Positions 52,936 to 63,900 of a DNA stretch of 64,000 bases are shown here, in pieces. Source of the DNA: Gammaproteobacteria bacterium (GTDB lineage: Bacteria > Pseudomonadota > Gammaproteobacteria > VBWC01); assembly GCA_023266115.1 (NCBI GenBank), contig JAHFRU010000009.1:52806-116805 (forward strand), written 5' to 3'. A program made the position numbers and the translations under genes. Positions within the stretch are counted from its first letter, which is position 1; every line of letters starts with the position of its first letter. The notes below the pieces were generated by a model. The model was not told where the DNA came from, did no database searches, and worked only from the letters and a program-made list of their open reading frames with translations.

Positions 52936-55590
52936 GTGAAGGTATATTTAGAAGAAGCGGCCGGCGCACTCGCTGATTTGCACAGCGGAACGGCCGGGCT
53001 GAGCGCTGCTGAGGCTGTGCGTCGGCTGGCGGAATTTGGCGCCAACCGCATCGAACCTGTTGCGGGCGAATTCTGGCTGCGCCGATTCGCCAGGAAGTTC
53101 ACGCAATTTTTTGCACTCATTTTGTGGCTTGCCGCGCTGCTTGCCTTCGTTGCGGAGTCCCGGCAGCCAGGCTCCGGTATGGCGACACTTGGTTATGCCA
53201 TCCTCGGTGTCATCTTTATAAATGCGTTTTTTTCGTTCTGGCAGGAGAATCGTGCGGAGCGGGCTATTCTCGAGTTGCAGAAGTTATTACCTCGCCAGGT
53301 AAAAACACTGCGCGACGGCAAGGTCGCCATCATAGGAGCGCAAGCGCTGGTGCCGGGTGACATAGTCCTGCTCGCGGCAGGCGATGAAATACCGGCCGAC
53401 TGTCGACTCATCGAGTCTTACGAGGTGCGTGTCAACAACGCAACCATCACGGGAGAGTCAGTATCACAAATTCGCAACGACAAATTATCAAGCAGTGGTG
53501 ACTTGCAAAGCGCGCAAAACGTATTGCTGGCCGGTACCTCGCTGGTGGCGGGCGAAGCGCGCGCGGTGGTATTTGCTACCGGCATGCAAACCTTGTTTGG
53601 TCAGATCGCGCATCTTACGCAAAGTGTCGTTGCTGTCGAATCGCCATTGCAAAAGGAAATTCGCCGTCTAAGCCGTTGGATCGCGGTTCTTGCCTGCAGT
53701 TTGGGGGTTATTTTCTACTTCATCGGCAGCGCGCTGGGGCTGTCGTTTTGGGAGAACGTCGTTTTCGCGATAGGCATCATTGTCGCGAATGTCCCTGAAG
53801 GTTTGCTACCCACCGTTACGCTTTCACTCGCAATGGGCGCCAGGCGTTTAGCCCGTCGCAGCGTGCTAATTCGCCACTTGCCCGCCGTTGAAACCCTGGG
53901 TGCCGTTTCTGTCATTTGCTCTGACAAAACCGGTACGTTGACACAAAATCGCATGACGGCGACACGTCTGTTTCTCGGCGGAGCATACGTCGACGTGGCG
54001 AGTGGATTGCAGAACGTCGGGAATGCGCATAAGTGGTTCTTTGAAGTGGCTGCCGCGTGCCATAGTCTGAAACGCGTCGACGAAACCTGGTACGGCGATT
54101 CCGATGAAGTGGCACTGGTGAACCTTGCAGATAATCATCGGCCCGCCGTATCCGTACCGCCACGCGTCGATGAGTTTCCTTTCGATTCTGAAAGGCGGCG
54201 GCTGTCTACACTGCACCGCGTGGCAGATCGGTACGTGCTTTACGCCAAGGGTGCGCTTGAATCACTGCTGCCGCTCTGCGACTCTGTGCAATTGAATGAC
54301 GACAGCGTTCCCCTCAGCGATCAATTTCGCGAGAAATACCTTCTGGCACAGGACAGGATGGCGGATGACGGCCTGCGCGTGCTGGCGCTCGCTGCACGCA
54401 ATGTCGAGCAACGAGCACCCTGTGACAAGCTCGAACAATCATTGACACTACTCGGGCTCGTGGGCCTCTACGATCCGCCGAGGCAGGAAGTGCCGGAGGC
54501 GGTGAAGAAGTGTCAAAAGGCCGGGATCAGAGTGATCATGGTAACGGGCGACCACCCCAGAACGGCCGTGGCTGTGGCCCGGCAAATCGGGCTCGTCACT
54601 GGCGAAGCACCGTCCGTCATCAGGGGAGAGGAGCTCCGGCGTCTGACCGACAGCCAATTACAGCTTGCGTTGGATACACCGGAGGTGTTGTTTGCTCGTG
54701 TTGCCGCCGATCAGAAATTGCGTATCGTGCGGGCGCTCAAAAATAAGGGCGAAACTGTCGCAGTGACGGGTGACGGCGTCAATGATGCGCCGGCACTCAA
54801 GCTCGCGGATATCGGTATAGCAATGGGCATCAGCGGTACAGATGTCGCACGCGAAGCGGCGGATATGGTGCTCATGGATGACAACTTCGCGAGCATTGTC
54901 AGCGCCATCGAAGAGGGACGCGGGGTTTATGAAAATATTCGCAAGTTCCTCACGTATATCCTGACGTCGAACATCCCGGAGATCGTGCCTTATCTGGCAT
55001 TTGTGCTGTTTAAAATTCCATTGCCCCTTACCGTCATTCAAATTCTTGCCGTCGATCTGGGAACAGACGTACTGCCGGCGTTGGGGCTCGGTGCTGAACG
55101 GCCAAATCCCGATGCCATGCGACGCCCGCCGCGTCGGCGTGACGAACGGCTGCTGAATGCTCGTGTGCTCGCCCGTGCGTATTTATTCCTTGGTCCGCTG
55201 GAGGCGGCTGTGGCAATGGCCGCGTTCTTTTTCGTACTCGATCGCGGTGGCTGGACATATGGCGACAAACTGAGCGCGCATGACCCGCTGTATCTCACCG
55301 CTACAACGGCTTGTCTTGCAGCGATTGTTGTCACGCAGGTCGTCAATGTCTTTCTTTGCCGTGATTCCAGGGTGTCTCTATTTCATATGCCGCTGCTCGA
55401 TAACCGGATCATCCTATCGGGCATTGCGGTGGAGCTGATACTGATCCTCTTGATAGTCTATACGCCCATTGGCCAATACCTGTTCGGAACTGCACCACTC
55501 AATGCCGGTGTGTGGCTTTATATGCTTCCTTTCGTCCTGTTAATGTTTGTGCTTGAGGAGGCGCGTAGGGCGGTAGTGCGTACCCGGTAA
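52936..55590 (+). CDS. P-type ATPase of the Na,K-ATPase-like (P2C-type) group
   Basis: An 884-residue cation pump. Present are the actuator 'TITGES', phosphorylation motif 'CSDKTGTLTQNRM', hinge 'VTGDGVNDAPALK', and ten helices. Membrane helix 4 reads 'NVPEGLLPTVTLSLAMGARRLA' and helices 5-6 read 'LTSNIPEIVPYLAF' and 'DLGTDVLPALGLGAE'. These closely follow animal Na,K- and H,K-ATPase alpha subunits rather than SERCA or PMR1. No beta subunit is encoded nearby. GTG 52936 (GGAAGG just upstream) is the start used; the frame is open from 52810. Ion specificity needs experiment; Na+ export fits the NhaD context. Confidence 0.92.
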   Translation: MKVYLEEAAGALADLHSGTAGLSAAEAVRRLAEFGANRIEPVAGEFWLRRFARKFTQFFALILWLAALLAFVAESRQPGSGMATLGYAILGVIFINAFFSFWQENRAERAILELQKLLPRQVKTLRDGKVAIIGAQALVPGDIVLLAAGDEIPADCRLIESYEVRVNNATITGESVSQIRNDKLSSSGDLQSAQNVLLAGTSLVAGEARAVVFATGMQTLFGQIAHLTQSVVAVESPLQKEIRRLSRWIAVLACSLGVIFYFIGSALGLSFWENVVFAIGIIVANVPEGLLPTVTLSLAMGARRLARRSVLIRHLPAVETLGAVSVICSDKTGTLTQNRMTATRLFLGGAYVDVASGLQNVGNAHKWFFEVAAACHSLKRVDETWYGDSDEVALVNLADNHRPAVSVPPRVDEFPFDSERRRLSTLHRVADRYVLYAKGALESLLPLCDSVQLNDDSVPLSDQFREKYLLAQDRMADDGLRVLALAARNVEQRAPCDKLEQSLTLLGLVGLYDPPRQEVPEAVKKCQKAGIRVIMVTGDHPRTAVAVARQIGLVTGEAPSVIRGEELRRLTDSQLQLALDTPEVLFARVAADQKLRIVRALKNKGETVAVTGDGVNDAPALKLADIGIAMGISGTDVAREAADMVLMDDNFASIVSAIEEGRGVYENIRKFLTYILTSNIPEIVPYLAFVLFKIPLPLTVIQILAVDLGTDVLPALGLGAERPNPDAMRRPPRRRDERLLNARVLARAYLFLGPLEAAVAMAAFFFVLDRGGWTYGDKLSAHDPLYLTATTACLAAIVVTQVVNVFLCRDSRVSLFHMPLLDNRIILSGIAVELILILLIVYTPIGQYLFGTAPLNAGVWLYMLPFVLLMFVLEEARRAVVRTR

Positions 55591-55839
55591 CCAGGCGCCA
55601 AAATACTGGTGGGCTGCCTGTAACGCGTCGCCACCGTTGTTTTCCGCCATATAATGTCTGGGGTTTGTGGCAACAAGGCATTGTACTATTGTACTTGCGA
55701 CGGGTGACAGGCCGGAGATAAACCAGCCAGTCCGGCGCTGTCATATACTACGATAGCTATTACGACGCCTGAACGTGTTTATGGCACGTTAAAACAGAAG
55801 TCGGGCCACGAGCCGGTCCGATGGACCATGAGGAGAAAA

Positions 55840-56154
55840 ATGATGATTAAGGTCAGCTCGCTTTATCCAAAACAGGAAGGCGGCCATTTTGATATGACGT
55901 ATTACTGCACCAGGCATATCCCCATGGTCGAGAAAAAGCTGGGGGATGCGTGCAAATGGATTACCGTGGAGCAGGGGCTGGGTGGTGCAACGCCCGGATC
56001 CCAGCCAATTTATGTCGCGATGAGCCATCTGTATTTCGATTCGGTGGAAGCATTTCAAACCGCCTTTGAGCCCCACGCCGCATCGATTCTCGGAGATATT
56101 CCGAACTACACGAGCATTCCGCCGACGATCCAGATCAGCGAAGTGAAAATGTAG
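55840..56154 (+). CDS. EthD-domain protein
   Basis: A 104-residue dimeric ferredoxin-like fold protein. 'KVSSLYPKQEGGHFDMTYYCTRHIPMVEKKLG' is the EthD signature, with the conserved 'HIPM' His. 'AMSHLYFDSVEAFQTAF' is the second half. EthD proteins accompany oxidative ether or quinone degradation genes, but members with no known partner are common. AGGAG lies four bases before ATG 55840. No partner enzyme is adjacent. Confidence 0.88.
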   Translation: MMIKVSSLYPKQEGGHFDMTYYCTRHIPMVEKKLGDACKWITVEQGLGGATPGSQPIYVAMSHLYFDSVEAFQTAFEPHAASILGDIPNYTSIPPTIQISEVKM

Positions 56155-56275
56155 TCCTGCGCGCGCGTAGCGTCACCATGGACAGTTCACTAGCGTTGCG
56201 ATATCCGCGTGAATTGTTCATGGAGCGCTGCCGGGCTCGCTGCCATTTCGTAACCGTGCCGCGCCGGGGAGTCGC

Positions 56276-57004
56276 ATGAGAATCTGGGATATCGATCCCG
56301 GCTATCTGAATCGCCAGAGCCTGCTCGGTGAACACCGGGAACTGCACGGCATCATTGCCATCGTCACGAAAAACAAGCAAGGCTACGCCCGTCATCCGGA
56401 AACATTACGCTGGGCGGGCTATGGCTGGGCACTGCGGCAACGTCATCGTCTGTTGGCGGCGGAGATGGCGCTGCGGGGTTACACGGACAAGTCCCCTGTG
56501 CGTACCCGGTCGAACCACGGGGCATGGCCGCAGACCTATGTCGATGTGCCCGGCCGGCAGTTCGATATACTGCACGGCAAATATCGAACCATTGAACAAG
56601 GGCGTATTGCGTTACCACGAAATGCGCAGCAACTCTGGGCGCAACACAAATATTCCGTGCTGGCGCGCGATACCGGCGCATACCGGCAGTTGGGTGGCCG
56701 CCTCTCGACGCGTACGTCTGGCCGCGAACTCGAACGGATCGCGCAGGAGTTGACCGAATTATTGAGAACCCCGCCGGACCCAGGCGGCCTCCTCAATGCG
56801 TTGCAGCATATGTGGGGTTACGTATCGGCTTGCTATGACGGCGACCGGTCGGCTATCGATGTGTGGTCGTCGGCGCGGTTACTGCGAGAGATCAGGAAAC
56901 TGGCGATGCGGGAAGGTGTCGGCTACATTATGTCATCGACAGCGTTGGGTGAGCTGGGGGCCTGGACTGGTCATCGTTCACCAAGGGGTGGTATCGGCGT
57001 ATAA
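56276..57004 (+). CDS. Pyrimidine-dimer glycosylase-like / DUF1722 fusion
   Basis: A 242-residue protein. The N-terminal half ('MRIWDIDPGYLNRQSLLGEHRELHGI', 'GYARHPETLRW', 'RHRLLAAEMALRGY') matches the Pyr_excise (T4 endonuclease V-like) family, including the RQ.LL..HRE helix and the basic residues. The C-terminal half ('LWAQHKYSVLARDTGAYRQLGGRL', 'LNALQHMWGYVS') is DUF1722. DUF1722 often accompanies photolyase-type or YbgA repair proteins, so a role in UV-damage handling is plausible. The catalytic N-terminal residue is Arg/Ile, not the Thr2 of T4 endonuclease V. The last ~20 residues diverge. Confidence 0.75.
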   Translation: MRIWDIDPGYLNRQSLLGEHRELHGIIAIVTKNKQGYARHPETLRWAGYGWALRQRHRLLAAEMALRGYTDKSPVRTRSNHGAWPQTYVDVPGRQFDILHGKYRTIEQGRIALPRNAQQLWAQHKYSVLARDTGAYRQLGGRLSTRTSGRELERIAQELTELLRTPPDPGGLLNALQHMWGYVSACYDGDRSAIDVWSSARLLREIRKLAMREGVGYIMSSTALGELGAWTGHRSPRGGIGV

Positions 57005-57219
57005 CCTCGATGGCGTGGCACGGGCCTGGACGAAGTGCGGCACGCCGGTCATCGAATCCGGTGGTTGCTGAGATCGTGCCATGTGTACCAACGGTCTTTC
57101 GGTAATCATTTTTTCGGGTCGATCAACCGCCGGTCCGGCGCCGTGTCAGTTGGCTGATTGATTGCTATCGTACAAACAATACCTGGCGACGCTGATGCCG
57201 CTGACATCCGGAGAAAGAC

Positions 57220-57708
57220 ATGGCAATCGAGTTTGATCTCACCGTCGCGCCGCCGGCCCTCGCCGACATCACGATTGAACGACAGCAGGCCGAGGCGGAG
57301 CGTGCCGTTCTGAAGCAGAAGAACAAGCGCTTCCTGTTGTGCTTTGTGCTGATTGTGGCGTCGCTGGTTAGTACCGCACTAATGGGTATCCTGCCGGCGA
57401 TTGACAAGCCGGAGTCGAGTCAGGACCTGGTGTTTGTCGTCACCTATTTCACGCCCTACCTGATCCTGCCGTTATTTGTCTTCGGCAACCATCTGCACAT
57501 CAAGAAGATCGAGAAACCCCGCAAGAAACTCGATGCCGTCATCGCCGGGTTGACCGAGGCGACGCCGGAAGAACTTGCGGACGTCGCCGACGGTCATCGC
57601 GAGATCGACCGTTATCGACAGCAAGTGGCGGCGCAGAAGCGGGTGCTGGTAAAGGCAGAGATCGACGCCATCCAGCGCTGGATCGGCAAACAGACCCGGG
57701 CCGCCTGA
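57220..57708 (+). CDS. Hypothetical membrane protein with charged ends
   Basis: A 162-residue protein. A hydrophilic N-terminus ('ITIERQQAEAERAVLKQKNKR') precedes two membrane helices (about 38-57 and 71-88: 'FLLCFVLIVASLVSTALMGIL', 'YFTPYLILPLFVFGNHL'). A cytoplasmic, helical and charged C-terminus follows ('DAVIAGLTEATPEELADVADGHREIDRYRQQVAAQ'). No family recognised. Good coding character and an ATG with GGAGAAAGAC just upstream. No operon partner. Confidence 0.75.
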   Translation: MAIEFDLTVAPPALADITIERQQAEAERAVLKQKNKRFLLCFVLIVASLVSTALMGILPAIDKPESSQDLVFVVTYFTPYLILPLFVFGNHLHIKKIEKPRKKLDAVIAGLTEATPEELADVADGHREIDRYRQQVAAQKRVLVKAEIDAIQRWIGKQTRAA

Positions 57709-57981
57709 GGTAATCCGCCAAACGTGCGTGGATCGTTTTCATCGCCGGAATCCGGCAATCCATGGGAGCAATGACCAGGCCGTTCCGGGCCTCGCCCAGC
57801 GGCGAAGCAACGGTATTTTGGGTCGCGGTAGTGAAATACCGGGGCCGGGTGTGGCTGGATTATTTTTCGGAATGTGCCTACGCTATCTCGCCTCGGGGTG
57901 CGGCAACCGGTGACCGTTGCAGCCGCGTTGGCTATCGTTGGCGTTACTGGTCGAACACATCGAAACCGGGGAAAGTTTGGT

Positions 57982-58506
57982 ATGGCGAATAACGTTAGAT
58001 TGATCGATGGAACCGGCATGGCGCTCGCCGTCATGCTACTGTGCGGTTGCACGCCCAAGGCGCAGGTGTCTGCGCCGCCAGTGGATATCGCGGCGGAGCA
58101 GGCGCAGGTCCAGCGGGTCGTGAACGAATTGACGGAAGTCTGGACGAAGAATGATTTTGCGCTGTTCTCGAAGATCATGGCACACGATGCCGACATGATC
58201 GTCTACGGATCGGATGCGCCCGAGCACTGGATCGGGTGGGAGCCGCTGCAGGAGTCCGTCATGAATATGCTGGCCGCGCTCAAAGACGTCTGCATTACCG
58301 TCAAGGAGCTGCACATCAAGGTCCATCCGTCCGGTAACGTCGCCTGGGTTTCCGAGGTGTGGGACTGGGATTTCGTGTATGAGGGCAACCCGGTGGTCAG
58401 TCCTGGCCAGCGTCTGACCGGGGTTCTCGAAAAAAGAAACGGCCAATGGGTGTTTGTGCAGATACACAATTCCGTTCCGGTGGCGGGACAGGACGTCGTG
58501 AAGTAG
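57982..58506 (+). CDS. Lipoprotein with SnoaL/NTF2-like domain
   Basis: A 174-residue protein. The signal ends in a lipobox-like 'LLCGCT', so it is probably lipid-anchored at Cys21 or so. The mature part is an NTF2-like cone fold (DUF4440/SnoaL_3 type): 'VNELTEVWTKNDFALFSKIMAHDADMIVYGSDAPEHWIGWEPLQ', 'VAWVSEVWDWDF' and 'GVLEKRNGQWVFVQIHNSVP'. Such domains bind small ligands or act as isomerases; no function can be assigned. It precedes the urease operon by 100 bases on the same strand but shows no link to it. Confidence 0.8.
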   Translation: MANNVRLIDGTGMALAVMLLCGCTPKAQVSAPPVDIAAEQAQVQRVVNELTEVWTKNDFALFSKIMAHDADMIVYGSDAPEHWIGWEPLQESVMNMLAALKDVCITVKELHIKVHPSGNVAWVSEVWDWDFVYEGNPVVSPGQRLTGVLEKRNGQWVFVQIHNSVPVAGQDVVK

Positions 58507-58608
58507 CCACACGAGGGTGACTGATACGCCGGGGCCGGATCGTGGCGCTCCACCTGAGCATCGCTCGCGCAGTTGCGCTATTCCGACCGGAGGCTCGTTG
58601 TCGAATTC

Positions 58609-59514
58609 ATGACTGGCACAATACCTGCTCACCCCCGTGACATGTTGCAGCCATCCGCGATGTCACACAGTGCCGCCGCGCCGGACGCGCCCGGCTGGCT
58701 GGCCGGACTGACTCTCGGCTTTGTCCATCGCGGTGGCCGCACCGTTCTGGCGCGACGTTCGCATTACGGGCCGCTGCATGTGCAACGGCCGTTCTATCCA
58801 GAGGCCGACCGCGGCGGCACCTGTCACGTCTATCTGTTACACCCGCCCGGTGGTCTGGTTGGCGGTGATCGGTTGCACGTGCACATCGACGCGGGAGCGG
58901 GTACCGAGGTATTGCTCACCTCGCCAGCCGCACAGAAGTTCTATCGCGCTAATGGCTTGCCGGCACAACTGCATCAACATTTGCAGGTGGCTGCGGGCGC
59001 GTCGCTGGAATGGTTCCCGCTGGAAACGATCGTCTTCAATGGCGCCGCAGGCGCATCGCATACCGTGGTGGAACTCGCCGCTGGAGCGCAATTCACCGGC
59101 TGGGAAATCACCTGTCTCGGTCGTCGTGCCGCCGGTGAGGGATTCCACACCGGGGAATACCGCCAGCGTTTCGAGATTTTGCGCCACGATGAAACATTGT
59201 GGGTAGAACGCGCACTGTTGACAGGCAATTCCGCGGTACTCGATACCCGATGGGGAATGGCGGGTTACTCGGTGACAGGCACGCTGGTTCATGTCGGCAC
59301 TGCGCACGAAGGCATCGATATGATACGTGAAGCAACATCAAGCGATCGTGATAACGAACTGTTCAGCGTGACAAAAATGGATGACGTTGTTGTCTGCCGG
59401 TACCTCGGCCATCACGCCGAACGTGCGCGGAGTTTGTTTGTTCGCGCGTGGGAGGTGCTGCGGCAACAGGCGTCAGGGCGCCCGGTTTGCGCGCCGCGCA
59501 TCTGGAACACTTGA
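58609..59514 (+). CDS. ureD: Urease accessory protein UreD
   Basis: A 301-residue scaffold that binds apo-urease with UreF and UreG during nickel insertion. Family features are 'LGFVHRGGRTVLARRSHYGPLHVQRPFYPE', 'YLLHPPGGLVGGD', 'LLTSPAAQKFYRANG', 'WFPLETIVFNGA' and 'LTGNSAVLDTRWGMAGY'. Start choice is uncertain: ATG 58609 has no close ribosome-binding site (GGAGG is 16 bases off), and ATG 58642 or 58660 is possible. First gene of the urease operon; separated from ureA by a repeat-bearing gap. Confidence 0.95.
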   Translation: MTGTIPAHPRDMLQPSAMSHSAAAPDAPGWLAGLTLGFVHRGGRTVLARRSHYGPLHVQRPFYPEADRGGTCHVYLLHPPGGLVGGDRLHVHIDAGAGTEVLLTSPAAQKFYRANGLPAQLHQHLQVAAGASLEWFPLETIVFNGAAGASHTVVELAAGAQFTGWEITCLGRRAAGEGFHTGEYRQRFEILRHDETLWVERALLTGNSAVLDTRWGMAGYSVTGTLVHVGTAHEGIDMIREATSSDRDNELFSVTKMDDVVVCRYLGHHAERARSLFVRAWEVLRQQASGRPVCAPRIWNT

Positions 59515-59692
59515 TGCATAGAGGTGCGCAAGGGTTCGGAGGCATTCTGGTTCTATGCAAAGGTTTGGTAAAAAAATTCCAATGACGTTGCCGGTTCGCG
59601 ATTGGTCATTGCCGCGTAGGCGTGAGCCCGGGGATGGGCGAGGTTGAGTCCCGCCGGGAGCAAGGACCGGGAGCGGCGTCGGGAACGGCCGC

Positions 59693-59763
59693 CGGGGAAT
59701 CCAGTCGCCGGTTTGGTCAGGGAACCGGACTCCGGGTCGGTGCCTGGCACCGCCTGGAATGAC
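59693..59763. repeat. Dispersed repeat between ureD and ureA
   Basis: The segment ends '...CGGGTCGGTGCCTGGCACCGCCTGGAATGAC' and begins 'GGGGAATCCAGTCGCC'. The CGGGTCGGTG..TGCGCACCGCC core is shared with the repeat at 62942-62981. It occupies part of the 290-base gap. Confidence 0.7.
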
Positions 59764-59805
59764 GAGACCGATTGGTTGCCGTCAAAAGCATAATTGGGGG
59801 AGCCC

Positions 59806-60108
59806 ATGGAGCTGACGCCACGTGAAAAAGACAAGCTATTGCTGTTTACCGCCGCACTGCTGGCCGAGCGCCGCAAGGCGCGGGGCCTCAAGCTGAATTA
59901 TCCCGAGGCCATCGCGTATATCTCGGCGGCGATACTCGAAGGCGCGCGCGACGGGCGCACGGTCGCCGAGCTGATGAGCTTTGGGGCCACGCTGCTGGCG
60001 CGGGAGGACGTGATGGACGGCATCGCCGAAATGATCCCGGACGTGCAGGTCGAGGCGACGTTCCCCGACGGCACCAAGCTCGTGACGGTGCATAACCCGA
60101 TTCCGTAG
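59806..60108 (+). CDS. ureA: Urease gamma subunit
   Basis: A 100-residue structural subunit, the normal length. '[40 protein letters not shown]' and '[23 protein letters not shown]' are diagnostic. GGGGGAG lies seven bases before ATG 59806. Together with UreB and UreC it forms the (alpha-beta-gamma) urease that hydrolyses urea to ammonia and carbamate. It is followed by a repeat-filled gap before ureB. Confidence 0.98.
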   Translation: MELTPREKDKLLLFTAALLAERRKARGLKLNYPEAIAYISAAILEGARDGRTVAELMSFGATLLAREDVMDGIAEMIPDVQVEATFPDGTKLVTVHNPIP

Positions 60109-60189
60109 CGGGGTGTGGGCAGGAAGGGTGGAGCGCAGCAAGTAGCCGGATTAACCGCGAAGGATACTAAGCAATTGAACAGCGCCGCG

Positions 60190-60258
60190 TAGGATGTGGT
60201 GAACGCAGTGAACCGCATCAATCGCGAGCGATGCGGTTTGTTCCCCACCGCATCCTAT
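60190..60258. repeat. Inverted repeat (TAGGATGYGGTG type) between ureA and ureB
   Basis: TAGGATGTGGTG..CCGCATC pairs with GATGCGG..CACCGCATCCTA around a TAATCGCGAG-type centre. The arms are about 30 bases with several mismatches. It is another repeat family in the ureA-ureB gap. Confidence 0.7.
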
Positions 60259-60289
60259 TAGGACTGAATGAGTTAGGTTAGTACCTTGT

Positions 60290-60372
60290 TATCATTCCTG
60301 CGAAAGCAGGAATCCAGTGGTTACTTGGATGGACTGGATTCCGGGTCTCCGCTGCGCTACGCCCGGAATGAC
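60290..60372. repeat. Dispersed repeat between ureA and ureB
   Basis: Opens with ATCATTCCTGCGAAAGCAGGAAT, a 20-base palindromic hairpin, and closes with 'GGATTCCGGGTCTCCGCTGCG' leading to CCCGGAATGAC. It matches the cores at 21.4 and 62.9 kb. Confidence 0.8.
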
Positions 60373-60418
60373 GGCTGAGAAATGATTCACGGCAACATCA
60401 AGGATTCCAGATAAGGCC

Positions 60419-60727
60419 ATGATTCCAGGTGAGATTGAAACCACGACAGGCGATATCGAACTGAACGTCGGGCGGCGCACCGTGCGCCTGGCCGTGGCCA
60501 ACCGCGGCGACCGGCCGATCCAGGTCGGTTCGCATTATCACTTTTATGAAACCAACGACGCGCTGGTATTCGACCGCGACGCCGCGCGCGGCTGCCGTTT
60601 GAATATCGCGGCCGGCACTGCGGTGCGTTTCGAGCCGGGCCAGAGCCGCGAGATCGAACTCGTCGAATACGTCGGCGAGCGACTCGTCTACGGCTTCAAC
60701 AACAAGATCGCAGGTGTGCTGGAGTAA
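60419..60727 (+). CDS. ureB: Urease beta subunit
   Basis: A 102-residue structural subunit. '[46 protein letters not shown]' and '[22 protein letters not shown]' are hallmarks. Normal length. ATG 60419 lies directly downstream of the repeat region and 5 bases separate its stop from ureC. Confidence 0.98.
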   Translation: MIPGEIETTTGDIELNVGRRTVRLAVANRGDRPIQVGSHYHFYETNDALVFDRDAARGCRLNIAAGTAVRFEPGQSREIELVEYVGERLVYGFNNKIAGVLE

Positions 60728-60732
60728 CGTTA

Positions 60733-62436
<1,704 letters not shown>

Positions 62437-62438
62437 TC

Positions 62439-62867
62439 GTGCGGCAACTGACACGCCGGCTGTACGAGCCGATAACGCCGACAGTGAGCCTGACCGCGCC
62501 GTTCGAGTTGCGGCAGAAAAGCCGTGGGCGCGTGCGCCTTGATGACGGCACCGAGGCGGCGTGGCTGTTGCCGCGCGGCACGGTGTTGCGCGACGGCGAT
62601 CTGCTACGGGGCGATGATGACTGCGTCGTCGGCGTGATCGCCGCGCCGGAGCCGGTGTCAACGGTACTGGCCGCCGACCCGCTGTTGCTGGCGCGCGCCG
62701 CGTATCACCTCGGCAACCGCCATGTCGCGTTGCAGATCGGCAACGGCTGGTTGCGTTACCAGCAGGATCATGTGCTCGATGCGATGGTACGCGAACTCGG
62801 GCTGCAAGTAGTCAATGAGCTCACGCCGTTCGAACCGGAGGCGGGAGCGTATCACAGTCATGGGTGA
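62439..62867 (+). CDS. ureE: Urease accessory nickel chaperone UreE
   Basis: A 142-residue protein. The N-terminal peptide-binding domain includes '[10 protein letters not shown]'-like '[20 protein letters not shown]' and '[12 protein letters not shown]'. The metal domain has '[14 protein letters not shown]' with the conserved His of GNRH. The C-terminus is short ('AYHSHG') with no His-rich tail, so it holds fewer nickel ions than Klebsiella UreE. GTG start two bases after ureC. Confidence 0.95.
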   Translation: MRQLTRRLYEPITPTVSLTAPFELRQKSRGRVRLDDGTEAAWLLPRGTVLRDGDLLRGDDDCVVGVIAAPEPVSTVLAADPLLLARAAYHLGNRHVALQIGNGWLRYQQDHVLDAMVRELGLQVVNELTPFEPEAGAYHSHG

Positions 62868-62941
62868 GGGAATTGAAAGAAGAAAACCGGTCGCGTTGTC
62901 ACCGGGGTTGCGGAACCCGAAGTTACGTCGCGCTGACAACC

Positions 62942-62981
62942 ACTGGATTCCGGGTCGGTGCTGCGCACCGCCCGCAATGAC
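62942..62981. repeat. Dispersed repeat between ureE and ureF
   Basis: ACTGGATTCCGGGTCGGTGC-TGCGCACCGCCCGCAATGACG, the same type as at 59.7 and 60.3 kb. It lies in the 140-base gap, leaving ureF with its own ribosome-binding site. Confidence 0.75.
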
Positions 62982-63007
62982 GAATGATTCAACGGATTCT
63001 TAGGAAC

Positions 63008-63679
63008 ATGCACAATTCCGCGGCACTGTTAAGATTGATGCAGCTCGCGAGCCCGGCGCTGCCGGTCGGCGCCTATGCCTATTCGCAAGGCCTGGAGCAT
63101 GCAGTCGCGGAGCGTTGGGTTTCCGACGAACAGAGCGCCGCGGCCTGGATCATCGGTCTGCTGGCAAACGCGCTGGCGAATCTCGACGCGCCGGTGCTTG
63201 TCCGGCTGCACGCGGCATGGCAGGCGAACGATGTAGAGGCGGTCCGTTACTGGAACCGCTACCTGCAGGCCAGCCGCGAATCCGCCGAGCTGCTGGCGGA
63301 GGACCGCCACCTCGGCGGTGCACTGGCACGATTGCTTGGCGATCTTGATGTAGGCGAGGCCATCGAATGGAAGCGCAGTGCCCCGAGCTTCGCGACAATG
63401 TTCGCGCTGGCGGCAGCGCGCTGGGCAATCGCGTGCAGCGATACCGTCAGCGGATTTCTGTGGAGCTGGAGCGAAAACCAGGTCGCTGCGGCGATCAAGC
63501 TGGTGCCACTTGGCCAGACCGCCGGGCAACGCATTCTGTCGCGCGCGGTCACGGCGATTCCGCCGGTCGTCGAACATGCGATATCGCTCGCCGATGACGA
63601 CATCGGTTTTCTCGCGCCGGCGCTCGCCATCGGCAGCGCGCGGCATGAGACGCAGTATTCGCGGTTGTTTCGGTCATGA
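63008..63679 (+). CDS. ureF: Urease accessory protein UreF
   Basis: A 223-residue helical protein that, with UreD and UreG, forms the nickel-insertion complex. 'LLRLMQLASPALPVGAYAYSQGLEHAVAERWV' is the family start, followed by 'LLAEDRHLGGALARLL' and 'SWSENQVAAAIKLVPLGQTAGQRIL'. Start is set at ATG 63008 (AGGA upstream) rather than 62984. ureG is not seen within the window; it may lie past the IS30 fragment or elsewhere. Confidence 0.96.
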   Translation: MHNSAALLRLMQLASPALPVGAYAYSQGLEHAVAERWVSDEQSAAAWIIGLLANALANLDAPVLVRLHAAWQANDVEAVRYWNRYLQASRESAELLAEDRHLGGALARLLGDLDVGEAIEWKRSAPSFATMFALAAARWAIACSDTVSGFLWSWSENQVAAAIKLVPLGQTAGQRILSRAVTAIPPVVEHAISLADDDIGFLAPALAIGSARHETQYSRLFRS

Positions 63680-63820
63680 GAAACGATTGTATTTACCACG
63701 AAGGAACGGTCATCAATGCTTCCTCGTATCCTTCATGGTATAACTTCGGAGGGGAATGGCATGCGTTGCCATATGCCGGACTTTGGTGGACTCGGCATAC
63801 GGCATCGCCGGCATCGCGGC

Positions 63821-63900
63821 TGGATTCCGGCTCGGCTCTGCACGCCGTCCGAACGACGATGAGGATGACGCGCTGGAGCCGTCATTCCCGCGAAAGCGGG
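63821..63900. repeat. Dispersed repeat next to the IS30 fragment
   Basis: CTGGATTCCGGCTCGGCTCTGC... and a GTCATTCCCGCGAAAGCGGG palindrome form a variant of the family. The IS30 transposase stop lies inside this repeat (63882-63884). Confidence 0.7.

Noticed and set aside
57762..57992. 76-codon frame upstream of the SnoaL-like lipoprotein gene
   Set aside because: No ribosome-binding site and no family resemblance; it ends inside the next gene's start.
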